DNA of 64,000 nucleotides from Ooceraea biroi (taxonomy: Eukaryota > Arthropoda > Insecta > Hymenoptera > Formicidae), in contig NC_039509.1 of NCBI RefSeq assembly GCF_003672135.1, positions 1,240,001 to 1,304,000 of the forward strand. The letters run 5' to 3'. Below, piece by piece: positions 11,901-25,107 of the stretch (its first letter is position 1; each line of letters begins with the position of its first letter). Below the pieces are notes generated by a model that was not told where the DNA came from, made no database searches, and saw only the letters and a program-made list of their open reading frames with translations. A program made the translations under genes and the position numbers.

Positions 11901-14900
11901 GTCCTTGTAGATATTTTTCGAAGAGCTAGACTTGTCCCTCTTTAGCGCCTTCAGTCCCTGTATTATCATCTCATTGTCTCGACTTTTGACAATCAAATTC
12001 ACGAGTTGATGCAACACGATGTCTCTATTGATAGTTTCCACGGATAGTTGACTGTTCCACGATCCTCCTCGATATCTGTACCAACCGTTCTCCAGCTCAA
12101 TCATCTTCCTCAGACTTTGGAGTGCTATCCGGCAATTCATCTCGTCAGCCATCTTGCTCTCCAGCAAAGAGTAGATTCCGTCGCTCGCGTTGCCCGCGTT
12201 TATCGCGTTTACAATCTGCTCCATATCTGTGTTTTTCAGACGGTCCATGTCGGCGCAAAGGAGTACCGCTGTACCATCGTCAGTTTCTATACTGATACTT
12301 TGCTTTTCGGGTTCGTTCTTCATCACCGTGCTGATGAAACTGGGCATATTCTCCTTATGAGTCAACGAGGAATTTGTACTTTTATTCACCGCCAATGGTT
12401 TGACGGTTCCTTTGCTCTTATTGCCGAAGAGAGCCTTGACATCGGTGATCTTTTTTACTATCAAGGGAACTTCCTGTATGCGTGGTCCTTCTTGAACAAA
12501 GATAACTGTCTGGGTCAACTGGATTCCGTTGTGATCGTACGCGCTTGACTCGAACCATCTCTTTCCAAATTTGGCGATCGGACATGATCGCGTAAACGAT
12601 CTCGTGGAATATTTTCCCCAAGATATCAGGCTCGAGAGCTTCATCTACAAGAGCGATCACGAATATGATCAAACTGTGTGTGCCATAATTCATTCTTCTC
12701 CTTTTACCTTCCTATGTTGTTTTAATCGAATATCGAATACCCAATCTGATTTTCTCAGGAAAGATCCGAGTCCAACAATCTGCCTGCATCGCGAAGAATT
12801 AAAACATATATCACATTTGCGATATCGGGAGTGAAGAAATTTTTATTTTTTATTATTTTCGAGTAAGCTAAAAAGCAGCATGTAACATGTCGATGTCGAA
12901 CGTAGAATGATTTGAGTCATAACCCAATAGAAAGTTGTCAGCGGGATACCGATGCGGTGACGCGGTACGATTGCACGAAGCGTCCAGCCGATGGCGACAC
13001 CGATTCCTTCGAGCAAACGACGCGCGATGAATAACAAAACCAGAGCGCACGCCTCGTGTTTTCTTTCCTCAATTATAGTAATAAACGTGGCTTTCTCTCT
13101 CCCTTCACAACTATTATATTAATATATTGCACTTTAATTGTATCATTCGATATCCGGTAACTATTTATCCACGCCAGACTATGAAACTCTTTTTTTTCTC
13201 TCTTTTGCGTAAGATTTTAAATTGATTTAACAAAATGAATAAGACTGATCTGTACACTCACCACTCGCATATTTCCGGATACAAGATGCTATTGTCCACC
13301 TTGAACCTATGATTTAAAAAAATCGAGAATTAGATCATCCATCCTCAGGTATTAGCTCAGGCAGGCTATACATTCCCGTTAACGTTAATGATTCATTCAT
13401 CATACTCACTCGCTGATGCCGTCGAAGATCGCCTCGCGTGACAGCAATCCGCTATCGCTGTTTCTGCCGTTCTGTAAAACACAAAGAAAGAAGTAACGAT
13501 TATTCGTGTTCGTAATAGCGGACCGGGCCGCGCATTCAGTTCGGGTATACCGTGGGTCAAAGTAAAAGCAGCCTTACGTAATCCGATTCAAATCAGAATG
13601 GAGAAAGCATCTTTCATCCGGTCGGAAGCGAAACGGAAGAGCGTTTCTGTGCCTGCCATCGATTTCTATCGCAGCACAGGATGCGCGTGGCGATGACGTG
13701 TTTTAATGGATGATGATAACGTCAGTGCAAATTCTTGATGTGTCACGCAACAATTAAGTGATCGAGCACGTTAAATGTTAGCTTAAATTTTGCATCATCT
13801 TGCGTTACTTCACGACACGAAGAAGACTAATTTTCTTGAATTTTAAATTGGTTATTTTGACGATCTTCATTATCTCTTTTTTAATAATAAACGGACGCAA
13901 TCTTTCTCTTAAATATTTTTCAACCTATTTTTTGTGTTTAATGATCTCTCACGTAAACAGCTGCAAAGTTTATTGTCTCATAAAACACACGTCTATCTAA
14001 TGACGTTAGTGCGCGATTTTGTGCAGATGCTTACGGTATTAAAGCGCATTAATCACTTTTTGCTGAATAATGGACAAAAATGTTTTGTCGGCTAAATAGC
14101 GGGAACGGCAGTGAATGCGACCACGTCAGCGTTTGTTGTGTCAGATATATTGCAAAAGGTCGCGCAATACGAGCACGTGTCGCATAAAAATATGCGGTAG
14201 CAATATGTGTCCGCAATGCGATCACAATTAGAGTCGTGGATGGAATCGCGTTGTATAGCTTGTCTATAAAAGACAAGTAGTTATCGTCGATATGACAACA
14301 ATGCTAAAACTGTCATAAGACCGATGCGGCAGTAAACTACTCCTTACTTATGAACATGTCATTACGTGTATAAGACCGCAAGACTCGCGACATTCGCGAT
14401 GATGCAATCACGTCACAACGCAGACATAAAAATACGTTATATTTATTTATAAGTAATTCACCTGATAAAGTATCATACTTACTTTTCAATCTTTTTTCTC
14501 TAAATTATTATTTGGCGGTACGGCACTTGTTTACGAGCAATCTAAATTTATTTATGCTATTCCACGTGTCTGTCGACTGAATATTTTCGATAATTATTAA
14601 TATTAATATATTTTGAATCATATTTATTGCATAATGCATTTAGCAAAGGTCAAATCTGACAGGTTTTCTATAAGTAGACATCCTCCATCTTCTCTATAAT
14701 TAGATATTTTATTCTCCGACACACGTGTAACTGTACCTCTGTACACATGGTTTAATGTCGTGTGTCTCATGTGTGTACACGCGCATCCGCGCGCGTATGA
14801 TACACAATCGCCGAGCATGAAAGATCGCATTGTGCACGATCGTGGTAGTCGTTGATTTTATACTCGCGCCTATTCCTGCCAAGCTTGAAGCTCGGCAATC

Positions 14901-17900
14901 TTGGGCCGGGGTCGTGATGTAACTTTCTGCGATCATACAGATCCCTCGAACTTATCTCGCCCGCCATACGCAGATACGACGCACTCTATACGTTCGCAGT
15001 AATCGTGTGTTTCGGTCAATATTGACTAAATGACTCGTTCACGCTCACGCGCATAACGACACGATCCTGACGGAAATTAAAAATTCTGCCCAGCGAATTT
15101 CGAATGCTACAGGTCGTGCATGAGCAGCGCCGGAAATATCGACCTCGATTTCAATGACGGGTCTTGTTTGATAAATGTAAAGTCGATTCTCTGCAATTAA
15201 ATCGCCGAAAATCCTAAATGTTTTTTGAAATCCGTCGAGTCGTCTTGAATCAATTGAATCTTGAATCTGAATCAAAAACTCAACGAAATTTTAGAACTCA
15301 TCGGAGAGATATCCGGCGCTTCATTATGGATAACGAAAATTCTGGTCACAGCTGCGTACGATGATACGAGCACGTGCACATGTAGGCTTGTTTGGTAATG
15401 TTTGCCGACCGATATGAATCATTTGTTGCCATCCGTATTTATCAGTGAATAAATTGGCTTTATCATGCATGAATATAGTAATCAGTTTCGAAAGCGTTGT
15501 TTGCAAACAACCACGTTCCACGACATAATTAATGAATCGAAGACAAAATAAAATTCCCCATCGATTTCATAATAATTTTATGAAATTCACGGTAATCGCG
15601 CGTTCTCACCTAATCGTTAATACAACAATAGATAAATTATGCATGGAATTTATACTTGGAGCGAGATAATTCAATCAATAAGTAAAACCGTGTTGGATTT
15701 TGCTTATCTCACGTTGTATAATCATTACGTTAGCCCGTAAAAATAAACCGATCAAGAATTGAACCACCCGTGCCGTTTCTTTGAAATATACTACATGAAA
15801 AAAAGATCTCGATTACACAGACACGAGGCGTTGCGTAATACTTATATTTAACGAAATGCGTATTGGCTAGAAAGCCAATGCTTGAACGAATCGATAAATT
15901 AAACTGTTTTTCAAACAAGTGAAATGTTAAAAAAATTTCATGTCGAAAAATCATACAACAATGAATACAAGTGTCCAGTAAACTCGATGTTTATGTATGC
16001 GTAAGCAAGCAACTTTTGCAGCAGCCGTATAAAGTGGATAACGGAAATCTGAAAATCAATCCTTATCTTACGAGAATGCTCACTTGATCTTTACGCGTTT
16101 TAGAACAGCGCAATACAGTTACGAGCGCTGGCGGCACCAGTTGCCCTGCATACGTTCTATTCCTTATTCATGGCACTCATCTCCGCGCGTTTCTGCGAAA
16201 TGACACCGTCAGTGAAACCATTAAATATTGATTTTCCTAGTGGGTTTCGCGGTGATTCGATTTATTGAACGGCACTGAAAATAGGGAGAGGATTCAAGGC
16301 CGGAATCTACGTGGCGCACGAGCTAGAGTCACTCAGCGTCTTTGTGCTAACACACAAAACCAGCTTGGGGAGACGAGGCTCTCAGGCTAGCGGCAAATAG
16401 TAGAAATAACACAATCCGCCTTTGCTTGACTTCGCGATCGCCCCGCTGAAGATGACTTCGCGCCCTGAAACATTAAATATTTCGTTCTCGTCGTCCACCG
16501 TCGTCGGTCTTATTGTCTGACGTAACAAACGACTTCCGTCGTACGTGCCAATTGCAAGAAGCCTCGAGAAATTTAGCGGAATGCCTGCAGAATCGCCAAG
16601 AGGCTTTTCAATGTGAAAAATTATTTAAACAGATCTTTCCAGCGCCAATTGGTGCGTCAATGACATCCATACGAGTCCACGTTCCCGATCAATTTTAAAT
16701 CACTAGACGATAGCTTTCTGTTGACTCGTTTGACAGAATGAAAAACAGTAAGTGCATGACGGAACATGCAAGTCAATGAGCACAAGTCGGTCAATACTGC
16801 GCCATACGATTCGATAGATAATTCCTGCTCTGGCACGCATGAGCCTCTCGCGAATTTCCCGATTTCGCATAAATCATGCGAGCGTCTCCGTGGAATCGTC
16901 TCAATGAGCACTGCGAGGATCGAAACGCTTTAAATTGCCTGAAATTGCCCTAAATTACGTGTTCCCGGTCGTGCGACCGGTACACATTAGCAAAACTAGT
17001 TCCGCGAAAATTCGTTATAATACTCTTCGACCATCACGCCACAAAGATCGTATTGTATAACGCGGGAAGATACAAGATACGTAAAACGAAAATTACAAAG
17101 TTGCTGCAACGGTATAACATGCTTGATAATAGATAATACATCTCTCTAAACTTTGTAGTTTTGCGAGATAACGGACGTTCCAAGTCGCGATAACGGTAGC
17201 TGGTATAGCTACTGGTAAACTGTTGTATCGCAATGTTATCGCGCAAGCTTACGCAACGCTCGTAGGATCATCTTAAAACTACCACATGCAATTTGAATGA
17301 AATATACACGCAACGTACGTAAAGAAACCAAGACTTCAAACTACATGTTTAACCGGAAGAATCACAGATATATCAAAATTCTCTGATTCAAGTTACAGTT
17401 ACTCAGTGCGTTTAACTCCCGTTAAATTACTCAAAACTCCGTCTTACTGTCCCGCTTGATCCCAATGTTCCATATTCCACTCTCCAATACATTATTAACT
17501 GAAAAGAATACTCGCTCACAGAACATCTCTTTTAAAACAGCTTCTCAAAAGTGAAGATCTACTTCAAAGTACTCGCTGCACCAAGAATTTTGCATTCAAG
17601 ACTTGAAATGTATAAGAATAGCATAACTTCGCGCAGTACTTGGCAGAAGGAAGTCACTTCTGACATTTTCGGAATAAAGCCTTTGCAGGTCGAACGACTT
17701 GCCCATATAAGACACCTAGAGATACCTCACCCCGAATATCCCCGTATCCAATTATCGGAGGAAGATCATCCCTCGGCATCATCATTATGATCGGTACGCG
17801 GGGCCGACCGTATCTCTCGAATTACTTGGTACACGAATGACGCGGGATCTATTTGCGTTGCCGCGCTATCAGATAAGCATTCCACGTAGCGCACTCACGC

Positions 17901-20900
17901 TCAGGTCGCCGTATTACGGCCGCAGTCACCCAGTTACGTCGTCATTGATGCACACCGTGGTCGGGAGCGAATTGTCGCTCGTTAGATAACGACCGGCTGA
18001 AAAATTCATTGGCTATTTTTCAACGCGCGCGCAAGCTACCAGAGCCCGCGGCGATATCTGTGTCAGAGCCGAAGCCGCGAGCGGGCGAGTAAATCGCGCG
18101 CGTAATCGCTTCCACCATCAGGTTGCAGCCACGAGGTCGCAGATGGAACGGGCACTCGATGTTCTCATGCTTTATCGTTGGTGCCGTTCGTCTCGGGGTC
18201 TTGTGATACACGCTGGTTGGATTTTAAATAAAAATGTCACATGCAATTTGCCGGAATCTTACCTCGTATCTCTCTCTCCGTAAACCGCGCCGCTTCGATT
18301 GTGGTATTGCTATTTGTATTTTCCATAAGCGAGGACTGGAGATTGGACCGACAGCAGCATCGATTTAAATCAGAGCCGCAAGGCGGAAAATATAATACGG
18401 AGAAATGCGAGAGACGGGAGAGTAAATATGCGAGTCCGAGAGCGAAATAATAAGTCCGTCCGTTTCCTGATTCCTCGCCAATATTTCTGTTCCTCCGCGG
18501 AGAGCGTGTTTCTTCGAGAAATTTACGATCGGAATTGTTGTATCGCTCATGATATTGATAGCATGGTAAAGCCGAGTATCCACGTGAAACTGTGCAGTGC
18601 AGAGAGGCGCATTCTGGGATTCTCTGCTAATACCATCATAATTCTAAGCCGCGTAGCAACAGGGGTAAAATTTAAACGCGCTAGTGCGCGGAATATCATA
18701 TGCGGAATTTTTGCAACACCCATTTAACATGAGCGCTCGCTCGCCTGCTTGCGCGCGTTACTGCAAAGGGAACAGGATTGGTAAGCCATCCGATAAAGGC
18801 GACACCAGACGATGCCCTCGCTCGGCAAACACCCTGGCAAGCCGCGACGAATGCATCGCAAATGAGGCACGCACGACAATGCTCTAATTGGCGATGACAG
18901 CGCGAAAGTAGCGTTTACACACGCACACGTACACGTACTCATGCACGTGGGGCGTTTTGCATTCGTCGAATGTTTGGCAAAGGAGAGCGACTGAAGCCGC
19001 TTTAATGCAAGTCGGCTCGCGACCGGCCGACCAGCATGCAACTTTCTCAACACATTGTAGAGGCAGACAGTCGCGAAGGAGGCGAAGGTAAACGTCACGA
19101 GGTATGCCGTGGCGGATCGCTTATTGCGAGACACACACACACGCATACTTGTGCATGATGGAAGGTGCTCAACCTCGAAACCCCCTCGCAATTCGATTTA
19201 CCTCTGTCCTTACGGTTTATTGAAAGCCATCCTACCGGTAGTAAGAAATCAACTTCCCCGACTATGATACTTGACTATGTTAGAAAAAATATTGTAGCCA
19301 GTGTATTCTCGTATTCACGATTCAGCGTTTAGCATTTAGCTGAAGCTACATCAATCATCTGCCTTTCGATCTGAAGCGATGTTAAAATTTTGGTGCAGCA
19401 TCTTCACGCAAGACCGCAAACGCTAGATCAAAAAAATGTTTAATGCTGCAAGATTCGAAGTGTGGATATGATCCCACCGTATTCTGGCAATCCCTAAGTT
19501 GAGCACTTTCCCCTACTTGAGGAGAGGACAGGCAGGAAAGCAGCGAGCGAGCGTCCGTCTGTTCCCAAGCGAGACTTACCAGCGTGAGCAAAAGGCGCGC
19601 TCGCTTCTCCTTCAGCACGCGCGCGATCTCGTCGGTGTAGTGGGCTTCGTTCACACTGTATCGCTCCTTGAAGTCGTCCAGGGTATGCAGCTTGCCCTCC
19701 CAAATCGCGTATTCGGGCGGTAACCTCGGTACGAAGAGGATCGACGCACCCGTGCCCACGTCAAGAGCACCGTAACATCCTGGCTCCTCCACCCCGAAAC
19801 ACCATTGGAAGAACGACTCCTGGTACAAAAAAAGAACAAGCTTTAAGTATAAAGCGAGATACAAGCTGCAAGGTGGTCGGCGCGGCGAACAATACCGAAA
19901 AATGAAAGAAGATATCGCGTTGCAGAGCAATAATTGCAGCAGAATATTGTCTAATATTTCTGAAATATAATAGATAAGATATTAATATTTCTAATCACGC
20001 AGAAATTTGTATATTTGTAATATTATTAATTATTAAAGTCCAAACAAGTCTGAAGATGATAGATCGAGCAAACATTTTTTCATCAAAGTCTCGCAAGCGT
20101 TCATACACTTGAGAGCGAAGAGCGCTGTTCGACGAGGCGGAATGATCGTAACGATATTTACGGCGACGTTATTCCCGCATGTTTCTATTCTCTCGGAGGC
20201 GAGTTTCTTTCACAGAGTCAAATGCCGTGGTATTTGTTCCTCGGCTTCCTCAAACAAATAGGTCATCGCGCGATATTACACGAGAAATCGATGCTGCCAC
20301 GGTACCGTCTCGACGATGCAGTCGGTCGACCGACCGTGCTCCGGCTGCATTTGAGAAGACACGTTGTTATTGCCAGGCCACGTCATCAAGCCCGATGCCA
20401 GGTACAGTCGACCCCAGTCGCCGATTCTTCTCGGCTCGGTTAATAGGCGACGTTTCGCAATCGCGCGAAGCGAAGTCCTGATCACGTCAGTCTCCTTCAC
20501 GAGCGAAGGATACGGACGCACCGTATCGACTCTCCTTGTTTCTCTCTCGTCTCTCGCACACAATCAATAGCCGTCTCTCCTCTGCTATTTTTATTTTTTT
20601 TCTTCTTTTTCCCCCCTTTCTCTCTCTTTTTAAGTGAGATAAAAATACTGCAGCGGATTCTCCGCGGCGATCTCACGCCCGGTCGGACCTTGAATTCCCT
20701 CAGCGGTGGCGAGGCTTCGAAAAAGCCTGTGCAGGAAACAGGATCACGCGAGTGTATTCGCACGGCTACCTCTCCGCCGTGTTTCCCGTCCTGCCCGAGA
20801 TGAGTAAAGCGGAAATGCTGTTCCTGGTTTCCATCGTTCGGCTGTTTTTATCGAATCGCGCCGTCGAGGTCTTCAAGAGCAAAGACGCATTATATCTTCT

Positions 20901-22558
20901 TGATGCCGGCAAATTCCACATCTCTCCAGATCGCGCAGCCAAAACTTGTTGTCTCGGCATCGTATCTCTCGTAAAACATCCTCTTAAAAAAAAAACTAAA
21001 AAAAATGTGCGATCTGTTTTGTTTTCGAGTCTCGACGAGACCGATAAAAATGCTCTGCGTTTGTACAGCCAACAGATCCGCTCGTTTAAGTAATACTATG
21101 TAAACTCTGTCTTGCTTCAAGCAAACGAATATCAAATGCTCGCATGAAGAGACGGAGAGGAAAATAAAGAAAACAGATGTGGCAGGTGCGCAGCTACGAA
21201 GAGAACGGATCTGCTGTGCAAGAGGCGACGCAATCGTCGCGTCTTCAACAACGTCGGCCAAGAAGTAACGGCAGGCTCTTGTCACTGTAGTCATCGTCGC
21301 CCTCATCATCATCGTAGCTTTCGTCTTCGTCGGTTCCGAAAAATCCGGCAGGTCGGCAGGAATTCCAAGAGCGAAGCGATGAGAAATGAGCCGAGCAAGT
21401 TCGTACGAGTCGTAGCGCGTTGCGCCTCTTGTGTTTGGGTTCAAGAGCTTGGACCTTCTCACTCTCTCTGTTTCCTGGCGGTTCTCGGGCTCTCGTTTCC
21501 GCCCGATGCTGGAAAAAGAGAGAGACAGCAGGCCGAGAGCCGCAGAAGCAGAGAGAAAGAGGGAAGCGTCTTGGGAGAACGATCGGCCATCAGGTCAACG
21601 CGCTCTCGGCGCAGCCAGCAGGTATTATCTTAAAGGAGCTGCACATATATGTATATAGATACATATTATACATCGTACGCGGTGGTGCGTGTACAGTGCA
21701 TTAGTATGTATGTATGTTAAGTGTATGCGTACATTTTAGAAAAAAAACATCTATTTTATTATCGTTGAGTTGATACATCCCGAGAGAAACAAATTAACAG
21801 AAGAAGGTTTCTGCAAACATCGATTATGGAATTTTTACGCTTGGTATTCAGGATCTTCTCCGGACGAGCTAGCAGCGCGTTTCTAACAACCGTTACTGTT
21901 TTGCTAATTTATCGATTTACTTAAGAATGACTTATTGTCGCTGCTGCTGGACTCGAGAAGCCGAGTCCGAACACCGGGGACGAACGGGCACGCATCTCGA
22001 ATACGAAATAAGAATGGAAGATGACGATGGCGGCAACAACGACGGATTAATGCACAGCTGCATTAAGAGCGGATTCGGCGACGGAAGGGTCGCGTATTGA
22101 TCGCAACATCGCGCAACAATAGCAACCGCGATATCGAATTCAGCACGAGTACGAGTCGTTTTAACCGTCGAACGAGCGAGCGAGCGGGCGCGAGCTGCGC
22201 ACAAAGAAACGCGGTCCGCTATTCGCCAAATTAGAAACTGGAACGCCACCTTGATTACATGCATGCAGCATGTCCCAGAAGCACCGGATGTTCCTCCAAC
22301 CGCGCGATTTCACGCGTGGAAACGGCCGGAGTACATACACTCCAACGTACAACAAAACCGGCTCATTCCACAAGATGACCAACAAGAATCCCTGTCGTGA
22401 GTTTACGTTGTCTCAAGTGGAATTAATGAAACGTTCATCGAAATTCAATTCGAACATTCGTTTTCCCCAGATACGCTCGCGAGTGAGCGCTAAACAAAGC
22501 GTCCGAGCATGAACGGCTAGAATACGGATGAACAAGCGGAATGGCCGTGTGTTTTTCT

Positions 22559-22609
<51 letters not shown>

Positions 22610-24393
22610 AAGAAAGGGAGAGGGAGAGAGAAAGAGATGGAGAACCATCCGAACGGTACCTTAGTTCTAGCAAAGCGAGTTTTAAAGGCAATCTACCAGA
22701 GCGACCGTCCACGGTCAGGAGCGTGTCGATCCGGATCATCAAGTCGTCGCTTCGATTTTCGGTGCTTCGTGCTGCTTCGACGAAAACATGTTCTCGACAA
22801 TGCGAGTGTGACGGTACCACACAAGAACAGTCCGGACTGGAACGGCTACTTTATATAAAAGCGCGAGTTCATGAAACTTTTGAGCAGAACCACTTCGACA
22901 CGACAAGTTTCCGTACTGTTGTTACGTATCGTATTATTATTGTTACGGCATTACTACACTTATTAGTTACGTAAAAGTTAAATTAATCTCGAAGCATAAC
23001 ATTGTAGGAAAAATAGTTTACTTTGTCATCACGCGATAAATTCAAGAAAGTTAATAATATCTAGCGTTAAAAAACCAAAGTGTCTTTCGTGCGCAGTCTT
23101 ATTTTGTAAAGAAATCTGCGATGTTTATCGCGTCTGATAAAAACACAGATAGATAATGATATATTTGGTTCCTACATTTCACTAATTATCTGATATCAGG
23201 ATGTTTACGAGCGAGAAATAAATGTCTATCGCAATTAACTCGCAATGCAAGGTGACGTGGCCGCTTCTCGTTTAACGTATTTGATTTGACAAATTCGATT
23301 AGCATACCAGTTCTTTCTGTTTTTTGAAACATTAGTTCCGCATTATATTCCAGTTTCTGACAAACAAAACCTGACGAACAAGGAAATATTTAATATAATA
23401 CTTTTTTGTTTACTGATCGGTTTTGTAAATATTAATGTGTTTTTTTCTTCACATAGCTTTATCAGCTGCAATGTCGTAAACTGCCACGAGCATAGCAATA
23501 ATGTCATTCTTATCGATGACTAATTTGCCAATATATATTTTATACTGATCGCAGCTATCTGTTGCGATAAACAATTTCCGTTTGACAAATTCAATCTGCA
23601 ATTGTGTTCCTTCGCATTAATCTCTCTACGTTGTAACAAATGAATTTTCTTACATCGATGGTTGCGGATTTCGGGCACTTCTCGCCGCGAGCTCAATTGT
23701 CTTTATGGTCGTTACTCCGATCGAGAGTACGCGACAAAAGTGGCCGTAAAAGTCAAACCACGTAATTGCGACTGAATCTTCGGAATTCCCTTCTCTCATC
23801 GATCGTGATCGTGGACTTTACTTTTTACACGGTGCTTCTGAGAGTCCCGCAAGAGAGGAAAACGTTCTCTCTTGATCTTTCAATTTTACACGAATACTAC
23901 CTACTATGTCTACTACTATGTCGTTAATAAAGTTTCGTAATGTGACAGATTATTTTAACATTTAAGTAATAATAAGTGACAAATTTGCGAAAGGGGTTTT
24001 ACATTAAAATTCCAGAAATAAAAGTTAAAACTAGAAATGTTTAAAATAAAGAATAAAGAAACTTTTTTGTGTAATTTTTCTTCTGTGAAATCTCAATCTT
24101 GTACATGATATCTTCTTCAAATAATTTAATTGCACTTTCACTGATCTAGCAAATGTTGAAGGGCATAGCAGAATAAAGATACGTACCTGTCTGAAGGGCC
24201 AGTTTGTGTCCGTGTCGTTGAAAGGAACATCCACACCACCTTGAAGGACGACAAAAGTGCCTGCGGCTGTAACTTCGCCCTTCGCTTGAAGACGTGAGAC
24301 AAGTCGCGCGCGATTATGGCAGAAAAGCGACATAGGTACCGCTAACGTCTCATGAAACCGCCAGAAGTGAGGCTGTCCACACCTAAATTTCAT
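8919..24393 (-). CDS. PEPD: Xaa-Pro dipeptidase (prolidase), eight coding exons
   Basis: Prolidase splits dipeptides with C-terminal proline or hydroxyproline, using two Mn ions. Exons in coding order: 24187-24393, 19580-19819, 13410-13471, 13262-13306, 9950-10219, 9358-9802, 9066-9217, 8919-8973. All junctions are GT-AG and in phase, giving 491 residues against 493 in human PEPD. All five metal ligands of the pita-bread fold are visible: Asp in LFDMGG, Asp in AADITCSF, His in HGLGHLLG, Glu in TVEPGCYF and Glu in GGVRIEDD. The start used here is the ATG at 24393, which places the conserved FWRFHETL at nearly the same distance from the N-terminus as in human. Its context is poor (T at -3), and an acceptor AG lies between this ATG and the conserved part, so an upstream exon could be spliced in instead (see 24926-25107). 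Intron 4 (10220-13261) holds a FASTKD gene. Confidence 0.95.
10394..10399 (-). terminator. Polyadenylation signal for the nested FASTKD gene
   Basis: AATAAA on the minus strand about 120 bp after the FASTKD stop codon, with a second copy at 10305-10310. If used, transcripts of the host gene PEPD would have to read past it within their own intron. Confidence 0.4.
10521..12644 (-). CDS. FAST kinase domain-containing protein (FASTKD4-like), RAP domain
   Basis: A single uninterrupted frame of 707 residues. The first 36 residues are rich in Ser, Arg and Lys with no acidic residue, as in a mitochondrial presequence. A FAST_1-like region lies at about 432-500 and a FAST_2-like region at about 510-600 (CTYLEKYPLKFLDKVFSSYL, then the ATMSLECKDYQG stretch). 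A RAP domain ends the protein at about 640-697, with the hallmark ILIHLPEYYCWNTRLL and GFRVACLDY. FASTK proteins sit in the mitochondrial matrix and control stability and processing of mitochondrial mRNAs. Assignment to FASTKD4 (TBRG4) rather than another paralogue is tentative. The gene lies inside PEPD intron 4 on the same strand and has no introns in its coding part, so it may have arrived as a retrocopy or lost its introns. Confidence 0.88.
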   Translation of the reverse strand: MKLSSLISWGKYSTRSFTRSCPIAKFGKRWFESSAYDHNGIQLTQTVIFVQEGPRIQEVPLIVKKITDVKALFGNKSKGTVKPLAVNKSTNSSLTHKENMPSFISTVMKNEPEKQSISIETDDGTAVLLCADMDRLKNTDMEQIVNAINAGNASDGIYSLLESKMADEMNCRIALQSLRKMIELENGWYRYRGGSWNSQLSVETINRDIVLHQLVNLIVKSRDNEMIIQGLKALKRDKSSSSKNIYKDRMCNEAMIRATDGHFTLPQLMRVMKILASYKDPKYRSCVDALWVGLACRERDIKPDLLVPLFRSLKYFHRSRNMVQIILEKKFCEQWLQMTGSQVASILNCLYGKESAKGCLSSASKWANVSMTISTAEKDLVNLISSLHTKNYVDENIEQALARYVTAKSTEMKDSNLIACIMDYCKDLKVRNPYILAECGKFFMRHGMEISPSLLSSILTPFGLLNVQPPDPTEFWKVFDEVMSARFSDLKLNDALDILLSCTYLEKYPLKFLDKVFSSYLLDRLQNHRDAPVVSRLKTKLKLFDATMSLECKDYQGSPVNLGRNTKSLNLDMRIRGIINKIYKPLAHLVGGEHKLSRSVILSRLPLINFYILDIMIHPLLKSTSVFNLNLHKKRNVNTAILIHLPEYYCWNTRLLMGPQVMRNRQIRKMGFRVACLDYAKLTELVEQDDKLSSYLSQRLNAAEDAL
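12645..13261. other. PEPD intron 4, part upstream of the FASTKD gene
   Basis: About 600 bp between the FASTKD start and the next PEPD exon. It should hold the FASTKD promoter. I see no TATA box that I would defend. Confidence 0.5.
13472..19579. other. PEPD intron 2 (6.1 kb)
   Basis: Bounded by a clean donor at 19579 and an acceptor before 13471. Mixed composition, mostly AT-rich. Frames up to 155 codons occur but none resembles a known protein. A short CA run lies near 19130-19142. No RNA gene was recognised. Confidence 0.7.
19820..24186. other. PEPD intron 1 (4.4 kb)
   Basis: Bounded by donor GTACGT at 24186 and an acceptor CAG just above 19819. Contains the GA microsatellite at 22559-22640. 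No coding exon between these points fits the prolidase alignment: the protein reads straight from WPFRQ to ESFFQWCFG. Confidence 0.8.
22559..22640. repeat. GA microsatellite in PEPD intron 1
   Basis: A long GA run followed by GACA and GAAA units on the plus strand; it is intronic for PEPD. Confidence 0.9.
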
Positions 24394-24925
24394 ATATTTT
24401 TACATTAGTAAAGAATAATATAAAAACGGAAAACAATTTTGTATACAATTTGTTCGTATTTATAAAACAAAATGAAAGAAAATTAACTTTATTACTTCAA
24501 TTATCTTTTCCAAACTTATAGCTTACGTCTACTAACGACAGAATTTTAATAAATTTTTTATTAAAGCATCGATATCATTCTAAACTTTGTATTAATTATT
24601 AAAAACTTTTGGGGCAACACTGACACCAAAACACAACAACTACATGGCATCTTACGTTACGATACGTTGCTCGCAAATAATTACTTCGTTTCCGATAATA
24701 TCGCTAAAACTTTCTAAAAAGAAAGTAGATCCGCCACATTTATCGCTGTCTACCCGCTTACTCATCGATGTCTGTACTTTTGCAGCGCCTGCAGTGCACA
24801 TATTTAGGCGAGACTCGCGAGTTGCATTATGAAAACGATGAAGCATCAAAGTGCGAAGTTTCTTTCGATACTTTGATCGAAAATTTATAAAAAAGAATAA
24901 TTCATACATAAACTAATCTACGTAC

Positions 24926-25107
24926 AATGGACGTATTCTTGACTTCGTGCAGTTCTCGAGATCTTTCTTGAGCAGATTCGTCGCGGATTTCGTCAGAACG
25001 TATCGCAAACCGAGACGAGAGACGCGAGGAGGCGAAAAGGCACGTAGTAAAAGACGGCCGGCGATCATACTATTTTTAATCAGCATGTTCGTGTGACTTA
25101 GAGCCAT
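24926..25107 (-). CDS. Possible alternative first exon of PEPD (presequence-like)
   Basis: An ATG at 25107 opens a frame of 60 codons plus two bases that ends at a GTACGTAG donor. Joining it to the acceptor just before 24382 restores the prolidase frame exactly (two bases plus one). The peptide from its second Met (MLIKNSMIAGRLLLRAF) has many Arg and Lys and no acidic residue for about 40 positions, as in a mitochondrial targeting presequence. The resulting protein would be 548 residues. Known prolidases are cytosolic, so this would be an unusual isoform. The phase fit alone has about a one-in-three chance of being accidental, so this remains a hypothesis. Confidence 0.4.

Noticed and set aside
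12418..12693. Upstream extension of the FASTKD gene
   Set aside because: This frame is out of register with the FASTKD frame; the ATG at 12644 already gives a good presequence-like N-terminus.
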